Positions 53,652-62,379 of a stretch of DNA of 64,000 nt are shown in pieces (position 1 is the first letter of the stretch; the number at the start of each line of letters is the position of its first letter). The stretch comes from Pseudomonas massiliensis (lineage in GTDB: Bacteria > Pseudomonadota > Gammaproteobacteria > Pseudomonadales > Pseudomonadaceae): positions 1,178,001 to 1,242,000 of the forward strand of contig NZ_CCYK01000007.1 in the NCBI RefSeq assembly GCF_000826105.1. The letters run 5' to 3'. Position numbers and translations under genes: made by a program. The notes under the pieces were generated by a model. That model saw nothing but the letters and a program-made list of their open reading frames with translations, searched no databases and was not told the origin of the DNA.

Positions 53652-54533
53652 ATGCAGATTTTAGACGTTGAAGTGTTTGCGGCTATTGTTGAAAGCGGCA
53701 GTCTTTCTGGTGCCGCTCGGCGACTTGGGCTGTCTCCCATGGCAGTGTCGCGGCGGCTAGCTTCTCTTGAACAAGAGCTGGGGGTCCGATTGGTGCACCG
53801 CACCACTCGCTCGGTTTCTCTCACGCCTGAAGGGGAAGTTTTCCTGCCATTTTCCACGACGCTTCTCAACGCGAGCGAGGCGGCGAAAGTCACCCTGAAG
53901 GCAAACGCAGGAACGGCCAGCGGCGCGTTGAAGGTGACTGCGCCGACGGTGTTTGGGCAGACCGTCATCATGCCGCTTATCCCGTCATTGCTGGCTGAGC
54001 ATCCTGCACTGCGAGTCGAGCTGCATCTCTCGGACAGCATCGTGGATATTGTCAGCCTGGGAATCGATGTCGCCATTCGTATTGCGACCCTGCGCGATTC
54101 CGCCTTGGTTGCACGCTCGCTGGCTCCCAACCCTCGCGTGCTGTGCGCAAGCCCCGCTTACCTAGAGCAGCACGGCGTGCCTTGTAAGCTCGACGACCTG
54201 CGCCGCCATCGCTGCATAGCGCTTCATGGTATGCCGCATTGGCCTTTCGTGCAGGAGGGTGAAACGGTCGGCTTCAAAGGTGAAAGCGTATTCTCTGCGA
54301 ATAGCGTCGAAGCAGTACGCACCGCGAGCAAACAGGGGCTGGGGTTAGCAATGCTCACCTATTGGGATGTTCGTGATGATCTTGAAGAGAACAGCTTGCG
54401 ACTGGTGGAGCTGGAGGGCGCTACTCCCGAGAAACTCTTTATCACGGCTGTGCTTCCAACCCGGCAACAGGTGCCGCATCGTGTGCGTGTTTTCCTCGAC
54501 TTGCTAGAGGCATCTCTGAGCAGTCCGAAGTGA
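53652..54533 (+). CDS. LysR-family regulator
   Basis: 293 residues from ATG 53652; upstream in-frame codons lack a helix-turn-helix context. DVEVFAAIVESGSLSGAARR and LGLSPMAVSRRLASLEQELG form the DNA-binding domain. The effector domain follows (APTVFGQTVIMPLIPSLL). Divergent from the Old Yellow Enzyme gene with 114 bases between, so probably its regulator, responding to an electrophile or redox signal. Confidence 0.9.
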   Translation: MQILDVEVFAAIVESGSLSGAARRLGLSPMAVSRRLASLEQELGVRLVHRTTRSVSLTPEGEVFLPFSTTLLNASEAAKVTLKANAGTASGALKVTAPTVFGQTVIMPLIPSLLAEHPALRVELHLSDSIVDIVSLGIDVAIRIATLRDSALVARSLAPNPRVLCASPAYLEQHGVPCKLDDLRRHRCIALHGMPHWPFVQEGETVGFKGESVFSANSVEAVRTASKQGLGLAMLTYWDVRDDLEENSLRLVELEGATPEKLFITAVLPTRQQVPHRVRVFLDLLEASLSSPK

Positions 54534-54579
54534 GCGCTATTGGCCGATCGCGGTCAGCCGTGAACGGCTGCTATGGGTC

Positions 54580-54760
54580 CGATTCTGTTGAAAAAGTCGG
54601 CGTCGGTTTCCATGGCAGAAAATTACGCGTCTGAGATTGAAATCTGTGTTCGGCGCAGAAGGTTCAGGGCTCCGATTTGACGTAGCAGCGTGAAAAAAGG
54701 GCGTTTACACCGCATCAATACATGGATGCTCAGGCCGGGTCGACTTTTTCAACACAAACG
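54580..54760. mobile_element. Relict or MITE-like element with IS1182-type ends
   Basis: TGTTGAAAAAGTCG (54586-54599) and its exact complement (54741-54754) bound about 170 bases with no coding capacity. The left end and flank (CTATGGGTCCGATTCTG) closely match the ends and flank of the full IS copies downstream. It is either a non-autonomous relative or the scar of a deleted copy. The region 54534-54870 holds nothing else I can assign. Confidence 0.6.
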
Positions 54761-54870
54761 GTCGGTTGCTGACTCTGGGAACAGGCCGCTACCGATCAGC
54801 GAAGGCGCTCGACACTAGCGGATCAATCGCAGACTATCCGAATCTCCCAAAGGATGCAGGAGCCAGTGCC

Positions 54871-55416
54871 ATGGATTGCCCCTTAAAGCTTGCTACAGAC
54901 CGTCTTGTCCTCATGCCTCTCAACCTAGAGGACGCACCTGCAATCCAAGAGCTATTTCCTCAATGGGAGGTAGTCCGCTACCTTGACCGTCGTGTGCCAT
55001 GGCCATACCCCGAAGACGGAGCGTTGGCTTATGTGCGAGATATTGCCCTGCCTGCCATGGTGGCGGGACGTGAATGGCACTGGATGATCCGCCTGAGCAG
55101 CGAACCCGAACGTGTTATTGGAAGCATCAGCCTGTATGAGCAGCAAGGTAACAACAGGGGCTTCTGGCTTGCCCCGCAGTGGTGGGGAAAAGGCTACATG
55201 CGTGAAGCCTGCAGAGCTATCAACGCATACTGGTTCGAGACATTGGCACGCCCAGTCATGCGGGTACCAAAAGCGGTTGCCAACCACGCTTCCCGCAAAG
55301 TCTCAGAGTCTGAGGGCATGCGCCTGGTAGGAATGCAAGATGGGCATTTTGTCTGTGGACCTATGCGGGTTGAGATATGGGAGATAACTCGCAGCGAATG
55401 GCTTGGCGACGGTTAA
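54871..55416 (+). CDS. GNAT (RimJ/RimL-type) N-acetyltransferase
   Basis: 181 residues from ATG 54871 with AGGAG upstream. LATDRLVLMPLNLEDAPAIQ is the usual start of the RimJ/RimL branch, and RGFWLAPQWWGKGYMREACR is the acetyl-CoA pyrophosphate loop (motif A). It transfers an acetyl group to an unknown amine or protein N-terminus. It lies between the relict element and IS copy 1 and may be part of the accessory DNA. Confidence 0.87.
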   Translation: MDCPLKLATDRLVLMPLNLEDAPAIQELFPQWEVVRYLDRRVPWPYPEDGALAYVRDIALPAMVAGREWHWMIRLSSEPERVIGSISLYEQQGNNRGFWLAPQWWGKGYMREACRAINAYWFETLARPVMRVPKAVANHASRKVSESEGMRLVGMQDGHFVCGPMRVEIWEITRSEWLGDG

Positions 55417-55457
55417 GACTCAGTCGTTGCATCAGTCGAGAGGTGGCCGCTATGGGT

Positions 55458-57067
55458 CGATTCTGTTGAAAAAGTAGCTCCCCTGTCTGGCCTGCGGCAA
55501 AATATCTGCATTGGCCAGCAGGGAAGCACGCAACATGATGGGACAGTTATCGAGTGGGCAGGAGCGACTGTTTTACTCGTTCAACCTTGAAGATCACATC
55601 CCAGCCAATCACCTTCTGCGCAGCATTGATCAGTGTCTCGATCTGAGCGATCTGCGCCATTACCTCGCCGATTTCTATAGCCCGATTGGGCGCCCGTCGA
55701 TTGATCCTGAACTGATGATCCGCATGCTGATCGTGGGCTATTGCTACGGCATTCGCTCAGAGCGGCGGTTGTGCGAAGAGGCCCATTTGAACCTGGCGTA
55801 TCGCTGGTTCTGCCGGTTGAGCCTTGAAGATGAAGTACCCAATCACTCGACGTTTTCCAAAAATCGACATGGCCGTTTCCGGGACAGCGATCTGTTTCGC
55901 TGGTTGTTCAATGAAGTGCTGCGTCGCTGCATGGACGCAGGCCTGGTCAAGGGCGAAGGCTTTGCCGTGGACGCCAGCATCATCAAAGCAGATGCGAGTC
56001 GGCAGCGCGGCGTACCGGGTGATGAACCGGTCAACTGGAGCGATCCGTCCCTGAGCACCCGCGCCGTGCGTGAGTACCTTGAAGCCCTCGATGAGGAGGC
56101 CCTGGCCGAAACGCTACCGAAACGCCTATCGCTGACGGATCCTCAAGCCCGCTGGACGGCTGCACCGGGCGGCCCAGCTTTCTACGCTTACTCTACGAAT
56201 TATCTGATCGATACCGAGCACGGCGTGATCATGGATGTGGAACCCACACCGGCTCATCGAACCGCAGAAGTCGAGAGCACCAAGACGATGATCGATCGGG
56301 TCGAAGCGCAGTTCGACATCAAGCCGGAACGCCTCATTGGCGACACCGCTTACGGTACCGCGCCGATGCTGGCCTGGATGGTGGAGGAAAAAGACATCGA
56401 GCCGCATGTGCCGGTATGGGACAAAACCGAGCGCAAGAACGACAGTTTCTCGAGCAACGATTTCCACTGGAATGAAGAGACTGAGGAATACCGCTGCCCG
56501 GCCGGCAACGTATTACGCAGCGAATGGCGTGCCTTCAAGAACGGGCGTTCGCACGTCACCAAAGCCAACACCATCATCTTCCGATCCAGGCAGACCGACT
56601 GCGCGGCCTGTCCGATGAAAGCCAAGTGCTGCCCGAACACTTCGATTCGCAAGATTGCCCGCAGCGTCCATGAAGCCGCGCGTGATGTGGCTCGGCGCAT
56701 CGCAGCGACGCCGGAGTACGTGCGCTCTCGCCACGAACGTAAGAAGGTCGAAATGTTGTTTGCCCACCTCAAGCGCATCCTGAAATTGGATCGCTTGCGA
56801 CTACGTGGCATGAGTGGCGCGACCGATGAGTTCACGCTGGCCGCTGCGGTGCAGAACCTGCGACGGCTGGCCAAACTTAAATCTCAAGGTCCGCCAGTTA
56901 CGGGATAGGTGCGCCTGCACGAAGCAAAAAACCTCAAACTAACCCAATAACCGAGCAGTAAAGGTCAACGAAGGGCCGAGAAACCACTCAATGTGGTGAG
57001 TAGGTTCTCCGGTGGTGGCCGTGCCTGAGTTCAAGCGAACTGAAATCCGACTTTTTCAACAGAATCG
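55458..57067 (+). mobile_element. IS1182-family insertion sequence, copy 1
   Basis: 1610 bases bounded by CGATTCTGTTGAAAAAGT and ACTTTTTCAACAGAATCG. The same boundaries are found in copy 2. It contains a single transposase gene. No direct target duplication is seen at this copy: the flanks are GGGT and GTCG. Confidence 0.88.
55535..56908 (+). CDS. IS1182-family transposase, copy 1
   Basis: 457 residues from ATG 55535; a TTG at 55511 adds eight. The N-terminal DUF772 region reads RPSIDPELMIRMLIVGYCYG. The DDE residues are in GFAVDASIIKADA, ERLIGDTAYGT and ERKKVEMLFAHLKR. A cysteine cluster (CAACPMKAKC) lies before the last motif, as usual in the family. It is intact and identical to copy 2, so the element may be active or recently duplicated. 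Confidence 0.95.
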   Translation: MMGQLSSGQERLFYSFNLEDHIPANHLLRSIDQCLDLSDLRHYLADFYSPIGRPSIDPELMIRMLIVGYCYGIRSERRLCEEAHLNLAYRWFCRLSLEDEVPNHSTFSKNRHGRFRDSDLFRWLFNEVLRRCMDAGLVKGEGFAVDASIIKADASRQRGVPGDEPVNWSDPSLSTRAVREYLEALDEEALAETLPKRLSLTDPQARWTAAPGGPAFYAYSTNYLIDTEHGVIMDVEPTPAHRTAEVESTKTMIDRVEAQFDIKPERLIGDTAYGTAPMLAWMVEEKDIEPHVPVWDKTERKNDSFSSNDFHWNEETEEYRCPAGNVLRSEWRAFKNGRSHVTKANTIIFRSRQTDCAACPMKAKCCPNTSIRKIARSVHEAARDVARRIAATPEYVRSRHERKKVEMLFAHLKRILKLDRLRLRGMSGATDEFTLAAAVQNLRRLAKLKSQGPPVTG

Positions 57068-57168
57068 GTCGGATGCGGTCTGCCGCAATCGACCCGAAGC
57101 CGCCGCTCACGAAGGGCAGAAAGCGGCCAAAAGCAGCCTTTTCGCGATACACGGTTTACCCAAAAGCG

Positions 57169-57190
57169 GTGCTAACATTGTCGGTAGCAC
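57169..57190. promoter_or_regulatory. Inverted repeat upstream of the HNH-like gene
   Basis: GTGCTA-N10-TAGCAC ends 30 bases before the ATG of the HNH-like gene. It may be an operator or a leader hairpin. The surrounding 153 bases, from IS end to gene, hold nothing else. Confidence 0.3.
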
Positions 57191-57220
57191 AGGACACTGA
57201 TTTTTACTTTCAGCCAGGCA

Positions 57221-57931
57221 ATGGACTACTACGCAATGAGCGAATTCCAAGCAAAAGTATCCATAGGTGACCATAAAGGAAAACCGCTTTATCCTCATTT
57301 GCACAAGGATGGAAAATACGTCGCCAGTCCTACTCGTTTTGAGATCGACTACATCCGAGTAGATGAGCTTGATGAGCTTGAGGTCTTGGTTCGGTCTGGT
57401 TACGCCGCCCGCATGTCAAATCCTGAAATCCCCAATCCTCCATCTCTCATCGTTAGTAAAAATATCCATTTCACTGAGGATGGTGCGGTGATCACTCCCG
57501 CCGAGCTGTTACCCAGCATAATCGACCAAGTGGATTTGGATCGCGACTGCATTTCTAAGGCGAGGAAGGAGCAAGCCTTCCTAAGAGCCCATCTGTTAAG
57601 AGGATCTTTCACAGGGAAATGCGTCATTTGTCATCACATTTTTCCGGTAGACATGCTTGTAGCTGCTCACCTTAAAATGCGATCAGCCTGTAACAAGGCT
57701 GAACGTAAGGACATCGACAATGTCGCCGCTCTAATGTGTAAAACAGGCTGTGACGATCTTTATGAGCGCGGGTATATATCAGTCGAGGCTGGAAGAGTTA
57801 TATCCACCGATGCAAAAACTGCAACACCGCGTCTTAGTGAAATGATCACAAGCATTGAAGGGCTGGTCGTTGCAAACTGGGCGGCCAGCTCTCATTATTA
57901 TGAGTGGCACCGAGGAAAAACAGCTAGGTAA
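57221..57931 (+). CDS. HNH-endonuclease-like protein
   Basis: 236 residues from ATG 57221; ATG 57236 is the alternative. The N-terminal ~125 residues are not recognised. The C-terminal part (about 125-200) follows the HNH_2 (PF13391) layout: CVICHHIFPVDMLVAAHLK, then DNVAALMCKTGCDDLYERGYISV. The histidine expected before the LFDRG-like segment is a cysteine (GCDDLYERG), so catalysis may be altered or lost. The gene is visibly AT-richer than the surrounding chromosome, consistent with transfer. It could be a restriction or defence nuclease, but no partner gene is present. Confidence 0.65.
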   Translation: MDYYAMSEFQAKVSIGDHKGKPLYPHLHKDGKYVASPTRFEIDYIRVDELDELEVLVRSGYAARMSNPEIPNPPSLIVSKNIHFTEDGAVITPAELLPSIIDQVDLDRDCISKARKEQAFLRAHLLRGSFTGKCVICHHIFPVDMLVAAHLKMRSACNKAERKDIDNVAALMCKTGCDDLYERGYISVEAGRVISTDAKTATPRLSEMITSIEGLVVANWAASSHYYEWHRGKTAR

Positions 57932-58132
57932 TGGTCTCGGTATCCGACGCGCTTTCTGTCAGCCCGAGGGGCGATATAGTAGGCATCTCCCGCAAATGAT
58001 AACTTTCCATCCCATGGACGTGGTGGGATAGATGCGGGTCAGTTAAAGTAGTAGCTGTTGTCCGCTCTTGGTCGGTTAGCGCCCGTGGCTCGCGATGACC
58101 ATCCTTGTCTTTCCCAAAGAGGAGGACAAGCT

Positions 58133-58751
58133 ATGAAAACCATTACGACCCACTCCCAGGAACCTTGGAACAAAGGAAAATTGGTCGGCCAGAAAGCCCC
58201 GCTCCGACTCAAGGATATCTGGGCCATTCGCGTATGGCTCCAAATCGCGGAGGAAGCTCGTGATTTGGCTCTTTTCGATCTAGCCATTGACAGCAAGCTA
58301 CGAGCCTGCGATCTGACCAAGCTTCGTGTACGAGACGTGGTTCATGGGCAGCATGTGTCATCGCGAGCAATAGTGATGCAGCAGAAAACCAGCGACCTGT
58401 GCAATTTGAGATTACGGAGCAAACACGGATTGCCCTGGAGGCATGGATACATCAAGCCCATCTCCACAGTGAGGACTGCCTTTTTCCAAGTCGGCTGCAC
58501 GCCTCCCAGCGTTTTTCCACCCGGCAATACGCCAGAATCGTCAAGGCGTGGATTAAGGCTATTGGCCTTGATCCAGCCCTTATGGTACTCACACAATGAG
58601 ACGCACAAAGGCATCGTTAATCTATCGAAGGACGAAGAACCTGAGAGCGGTTCAGCTCTTGCTCGGCCATACGAAGCTTTAGAGTACGGTGCGATACCTA
58701 GGCGTTGAGGTCGATGATGCTTTGGAAATGGCAGAGCAGACGGAGGTCTGA
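58133..58751 (+). pseudogene. Disrupted tyrosine recombinase
   Basis: ATG 58133 has GGAGGA upstream. The frame opens MKTITTHSQEPWNKGKLVGQ and includes the Arg box (LRACDLTKLRVRDV). A one-base loss near 58391 shifts the frame to QFEITEQTRIALEAWIHQAH. A second near 58577 shifts it to HTMRRTKASLIYRR and LLLGHTKL. A TAG at 58671-58673 then stands where a glutamate codon is expected before STVRYLGVEVDDALEMAEQ. The catalytic Arg, HxxR, GH and Tyr are all recognisable, so it was once a full ~205-residue enzyme. Confidence 0.88.
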
Positions 58752-58792
58752 CACGCGGGGCGACAGTCGAGGTACGACTGTCGCTATCCGAC

Positions 58793-60402
58793 CGATTCTG
58801 TTGAAAAAGTAGCTCCCCTGTCTGGCCTGCGGCAAAATATCTGCATTGGCCAGCAGGGAAGCACGCAACATGATGGGACAGTTATCGAGTGGGCAGGAGC
58901 GACTGTTTTACTCGTTCAACCTTGAAGATCACATCCCAGCCAATCACCTTCTGCGCAGCATTGATCAGTGTCTCGATCTGAGCGATCTGCGCCATTACCT
59001 CGCCGATTTCTATAGCCCGATTGGGCGCCCGTCGATTGATCCTGAACTGATGATCCGCATGCTGATCGTGGGCTATTGCTACGGCATTCGCTCAGAGCGG
59101 CGGTTGTGCGAAGAGGCCCATTTGAACCTGGCGTATCGCTGGTTCTGCCGGTTGAGCCTTGAAGATGAAGTACCCAATCACTCGACGTTTTCCAAAAATC
59201 GACATGGCCGTTTCCGGGACAGCGATCTGTTTCGCTGGTTGTTCAATGAAGTGCTGCGTCGCTGCATGGACGCAGGCCTGGTCAAGGGCGAAGGCTTTGC
59301 CGTGGACGCCAGCATCATCAAAGCAGATGCGAGTCGGCAGCGCGGCGTACCGGGTGATGAACCGGTCAACTGGAGCGATCCGTCCCTGAGCACCCGCGCC
59401 GTGCGTGAGTACCTTGAAGCCCTCGATGAGGAGGCCCTGGCCGAAACGCTACCGAAACGCCTATCGCTGACGGATCCTCAAGCCCGCTGGACGGCTGCAC
59501 CGGGCGGCCCAGCTTTCTACGCTTACTCTACGAATTATCTGATCGATACCGAGCACGGCGTGATCATGGATGTGGAACCCACACCGGCTCATCGAACCGC
59601 AGAAGTCGAGAGCACCAAGACGATGATCGATCGGGTCGAAGCGCAGTTCGACATCAAGCCGGAACGCCTCATTGGCGACACCGCTTACGGTACCGCGCCG
59701 ATGCTGGCCTGGATGGTGGAGGAAAAAGACATCGAGCCGCATGTGCCGGTATGGGACAAAACCGAGCGCAAGAACGACAGTTTCTCGAGCAACGATTTCC
59801 ACTGGAATGAAGAGACTGAGGAATACCGCTGCCCGGCCGGCAACGTATTACGCAGCGAATGGCGTGCCTTCAAGAACGGGCGTTCGCACGTCACCAAAGC
59901 CAACACCATCATCTTCCGATCCAGGCAGACCGACTGCGCGGCCTGTCCGATGAAAGCCAAGTGCTGCCCGAACACTTCGATTCGCAAGATTGCCCGCAGC
60001 GTCCATGAAGCCGCGCGTGATGTGGCTCGGCGCATCGCAGCGACGCCGGAGTACGTGCGCTCTCGCCACGAACGTAAGAAGGTCGAAATGTTGTTTGCCC
60101 ACCTCAAGCGCATCCTGAAATTGGATCGCTTGCGACTACGTGGCATGAGTGGCGCGACCGATGAGTTCACGCTGGCCGCTGCGGTGCAGAACCTGCGACG
60201 GCTGGCCAAACTTAAATCTCAAGGTCCGCCAGTTACGGGATAGGTGCGCCTGCACGAAGCAAAAAACCTCAAACTAACCCAATAACCGAGCAGTAAAGGT
60301 CAACGAAGGGCCGAGAAACCACTCAATGTGGTGAGTAGGTTCTCCGGTGGTGGCCGTGCCTGAGTTCAAGCGAACTGAAATCCGACTTTTTCAACAGAAT
60401 CG
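58793..60402 (+). mobile_element. IS1182-family insertion sequence, copy 2
   Basis: 1610 bases with the same ends as copy 1 and, as far as I can read, the same sequence throughout, in the same orientation. Flanks are CGAC on the left and ACCC on the right. Confidence 0.88.
58870..60243 (+). CDS. IS1182-family transposase, copy 2
   Basis: 457 residues, identical in translation to copy 1, with the same start context and the same three DDE motifs intact. Identity over the whole element points to a recent duplication or recombination event rather than two old insertions. Confidence 0.95.
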   Translation: MMGQLSSGQERLFYSFNLEDHIPANHLLRSIDQCLDLSDLRHYLADFYSPIGRPSIDPELMIRMLIVGYCYGIRSERRLCEEAHLNLAYRWFCRLSLEDEVPNHSTFSKNRHGRFRDSDLFRWLFNEVLRRCMDAGLVKGEGFAVDASIIKADASRQRGVPGDEPVNWSDPSLSTRAVREYLEALDEEALAETLPKRLSLTDPQARWTAAPGGPAFYAYSTNYLIDTEHGVIMDVEPTPAHRTAEVESTKTMIDRVEAQFDIKPERLIGDTAYGTAPMLAWMVEEKDIEPHVPVWDKTERKNDSFSSNDFHWNEETEEYRCPAGNVLRSEWRAFKNGRSHVTKANTIIFRSRQTDCAACPMKAKCCPNTSIRKIARSVHEAARDVARRIAATPEYVRSRHERKKVEMLFAHLKRILKLDRLRLRGMSGATDEFTLAAAVQNLRRLAKLKSQGPPVTG

Positions 60403-60607
60403 ACCCATAGCGGACATTGACTCTCCAAGGTGCCAGACCTGGTGATCAGCCGCGCTGATAAGCTGTCTGATGGAGCTGGAGCACGTTGACGAGCCTATGC
60501 AATTCATCTACTACATGAAAGCCACAGTCGTGCAGGTCAAGCCCGGTGGGCTGCTGCCTGAATTGCCGACCCAAGCCCAGCAATTCAACCCACTCAGGAT
60601 CAATACT

Positions 60608-62107
60608 GTGCCTACAGCCTCCAAAACTGTCCTGCAAGCCGCGCTCAATGAGCAAGTCACCATGCATGATGGACCGTTCTATGATACTTATACCGGTACT
60701 TCAGATGGTGACGTAATTACCGGTGGCACTTGGGTAGATCATCTATATGGTGGTGCCGGAAACGATACCCTGATCGGAAATGGCATCAACACTGTATTAG
60801 TAGGCGGCACAGGGGTGGATACCCTCACTGCCGGAGATCAGCTTAGATCAGGGGTGAAATACGTTTTCACGTCGCTCGCTGATAGTTATGCCGATGCGCA
60901 AGGCTCTCACTCCGATCTTATTATAGATTTCAGGCCATACGACGTATTGGATCTGAACGCCCTTGGTCTGGAGCGGATCGGTAACGGCCATAATGGTGAT
61001 TTGGCCGTCAGCTATGATGCGGCCAGGGACATTACCTACGTGCGTTCGCTGGACAAAGATGCCGATGGCAGATTCTTCGAGGTACGCCTGGCGGGCGATT
61101 TTCAAGGTCAGCTAAGCACGGCCAACTTCGTACTGCGCCATGACGGCACAGTCGGCAACGATACCTTGGACTACAGCTTCAGCACCAAGCGATACGTGCT
61201 CAATGGCCTGGACGGCGACGATACGCTGACTGCCGGGAAAAGAGAGAGTCTACTCGACGGCGGTGCGGGTGCTGACCACATGATCGGTAATATCGCCGGT
61301 GTCGGTATCGAAACTTATCTCTATCACCAGATCAGCGATAGTTATGTTAACGACGCCTTGGGTGTGTCTAGTGTTGATCTTATCAGTAATTTTAACTTGT
61401 TCACTGGCGATGTATTGGATGTTTCCGCGCTTGGCTTCACTGGCTTAGGCGATGGTTACAACGATACACTGAATTACACTTATGACAAAACCGTGGGTCA
61501 CATGGTGGTGCAGTCTTTCGAGGAAGATGCTCAAGGCAACCGCTTCAAAGTGTATATTGACCAGTACTACCGTAATGGTAACATTCCTATTCAAGATGCG
61601 GATGGTTTCATTTTTGCTGGTGGTAGTAATGAAGCCGACCAGACCCTAACAGGGAAACCCACATGGGATACACTATATACGTCACGAGACGGTGGTATTC
61701 TGATCGGCGGAGGAGCGGGCGATTTGCTGAGAGGCAATACTGGAGTCGATACCTTCCGCTATTTGGATAGCAGCGACAGCGTTCATGGTGCCGCTGACCT
61801 GATCAAGGACTTCGATGTGATCCAGGACAAGATCGACGTGGCGGCGCTCGGCTATACCGGCCTTGGCAATGGCCACAACGGCACCTTGAAGCTTATCTAC
61901 GACACAAACCTACATCGCACCTACCTCAAGGACTACGACCTGAATGCCGAGGGTCAGCGGTTCGAAATCGGCTTCGAAGGTGGTTACACCCGAACCTTCA
62001 CTGCAGACAACCTGGTCGTTGCAAGCTCCGTTTCAGCAACTGAACATGTCCCCGATGCGCCTATTGAACTAGTAGGTGTTGCGCCTAGTGACATCAATGC
62101 TGCTTAG
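60608..62107 (+). CDS. RTX calcium-binding protein, single A-B-C triad
   Basis: 499 residues from GTG 60608, chosen because homology to the 982-residue RTX protein begins there (FYDTYTGTSDGDVI against FYTAYEGTSAGDNL). ATG 60470 would add 46 residues without counterpart. Modules: A (~25-170), B (~170-330) and C (~330-475), each matching the same-letter modules of the larger protein. Repeats include GGAGNDTL and GGAGADHM. The tail IELVGVAP plus eight residues matches the other RTX tails. No signal peptide. Lower GC in places. It lies just outside IS copy 2, so its promoter region may have been altered by the insertion. Confidence 0.87.
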   Translation: MPTASKTVLQAALNEQVTMHDGPFYDTYTGTSDGDVITGGTWVDHLYGGAGNDTLIGNGINTVLVGGTGVDTLTAGDQLRSGVKYVFTSLADSYADAQGSHSDLIIDFRPYDVLDLNALGLERIGNGHNGDLAVSYDAARDITYVRSLDKDADGRFFEVRLAGDFQGQLSTANFVLRHDGTVGNDTLDYSFSTKRYVLNGLDGDDTLTAGKRESLLDGGAGADHMIGNIAGVGIETYLYHQISDSYVNDALGVSSVDLISNFNLFTGDVLDVSALGFTGLGDGYNDTLNYTYDKTVGHMVVQSFEEDAQGNRFKVYIDQYYRNGNIPIQDADGFIFAGGSNEADQTLTGKPTWDTLYTSRDGGILIGGGAGDLLRGNTGVDTFRYLDSSDSVHGAADLIKDFDVIQDKIDVAALGYTGLGNGHNGTLKLIYDTNLHRTYLKDYDLNAEGQRFEIGFEGGYTRTFTADNLVVASSVSATEHVPDAPIELVGVAPSDINAA

Positions 62108-62122
62108 GTGAGAGGCGCTTGA

Positions 62123-62159
62123 GGTAGCCGTCAGTAGTCGTTCCTTACTGCCGGCTGCC
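62123..62159 (+). terminator. Stem-loop after the third RTX gene
   Basis: GGTAGCCGTCAGTAG pairs imperfectly with TTACTGCCGGCTGCC (12 of 15 pairs plus a wobble) across a 7-base loop, 16 bases after the stop. No T-run follows. Confidence 0.45.
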
Positions 62160-62379
62160 GTTCCAAGGTTGTCGTTGGCGAACGGCCGCTAAGGGTCGTC
62201 TGCTGCCAGTTTCTGCCTACCGCACCCATCAGCTACTGATGCATAGCTGCTTTCACCTAAGGCCAGATTTGCTACAAGCAGAATCGGCCTATCTCACCTA
62301 CCTCACTAAGCACAGGCAGCGCTTCTGTTAACCTATGGTAGCCGGAATGCAGCGAGTCGCAGGGAACAGGGGTTTAGAA

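Larger units (their letters stand above)
55447..60413. mobile_element. IS-flanked composite unit (two IS copies plus cargo)
   Basis: A perfect 29-bp inverted repeat bounds the whole unit (55447-55475 and 60385-60413). It consists of the 18-bp IS ends extended by 11 bases of flank (CCGCTATGGGT). The inner junctions (57050-57074 and 58786-58810) form a second, 25-bp pair with a different flank (ATCCGAC). The IS copies are direct repeats exactly 3335 bases apart, around 1725 bases of cargo: an HNH-like gene and a dead recombinase. Confidence 0.75.

Noticed and set aside
55458..57067. Ordinary single IS insertion with direct target duplication
   Set aside because: The bases on either side (GGGT and GTCG) do not match; flanks match only crosswise with copy 2.
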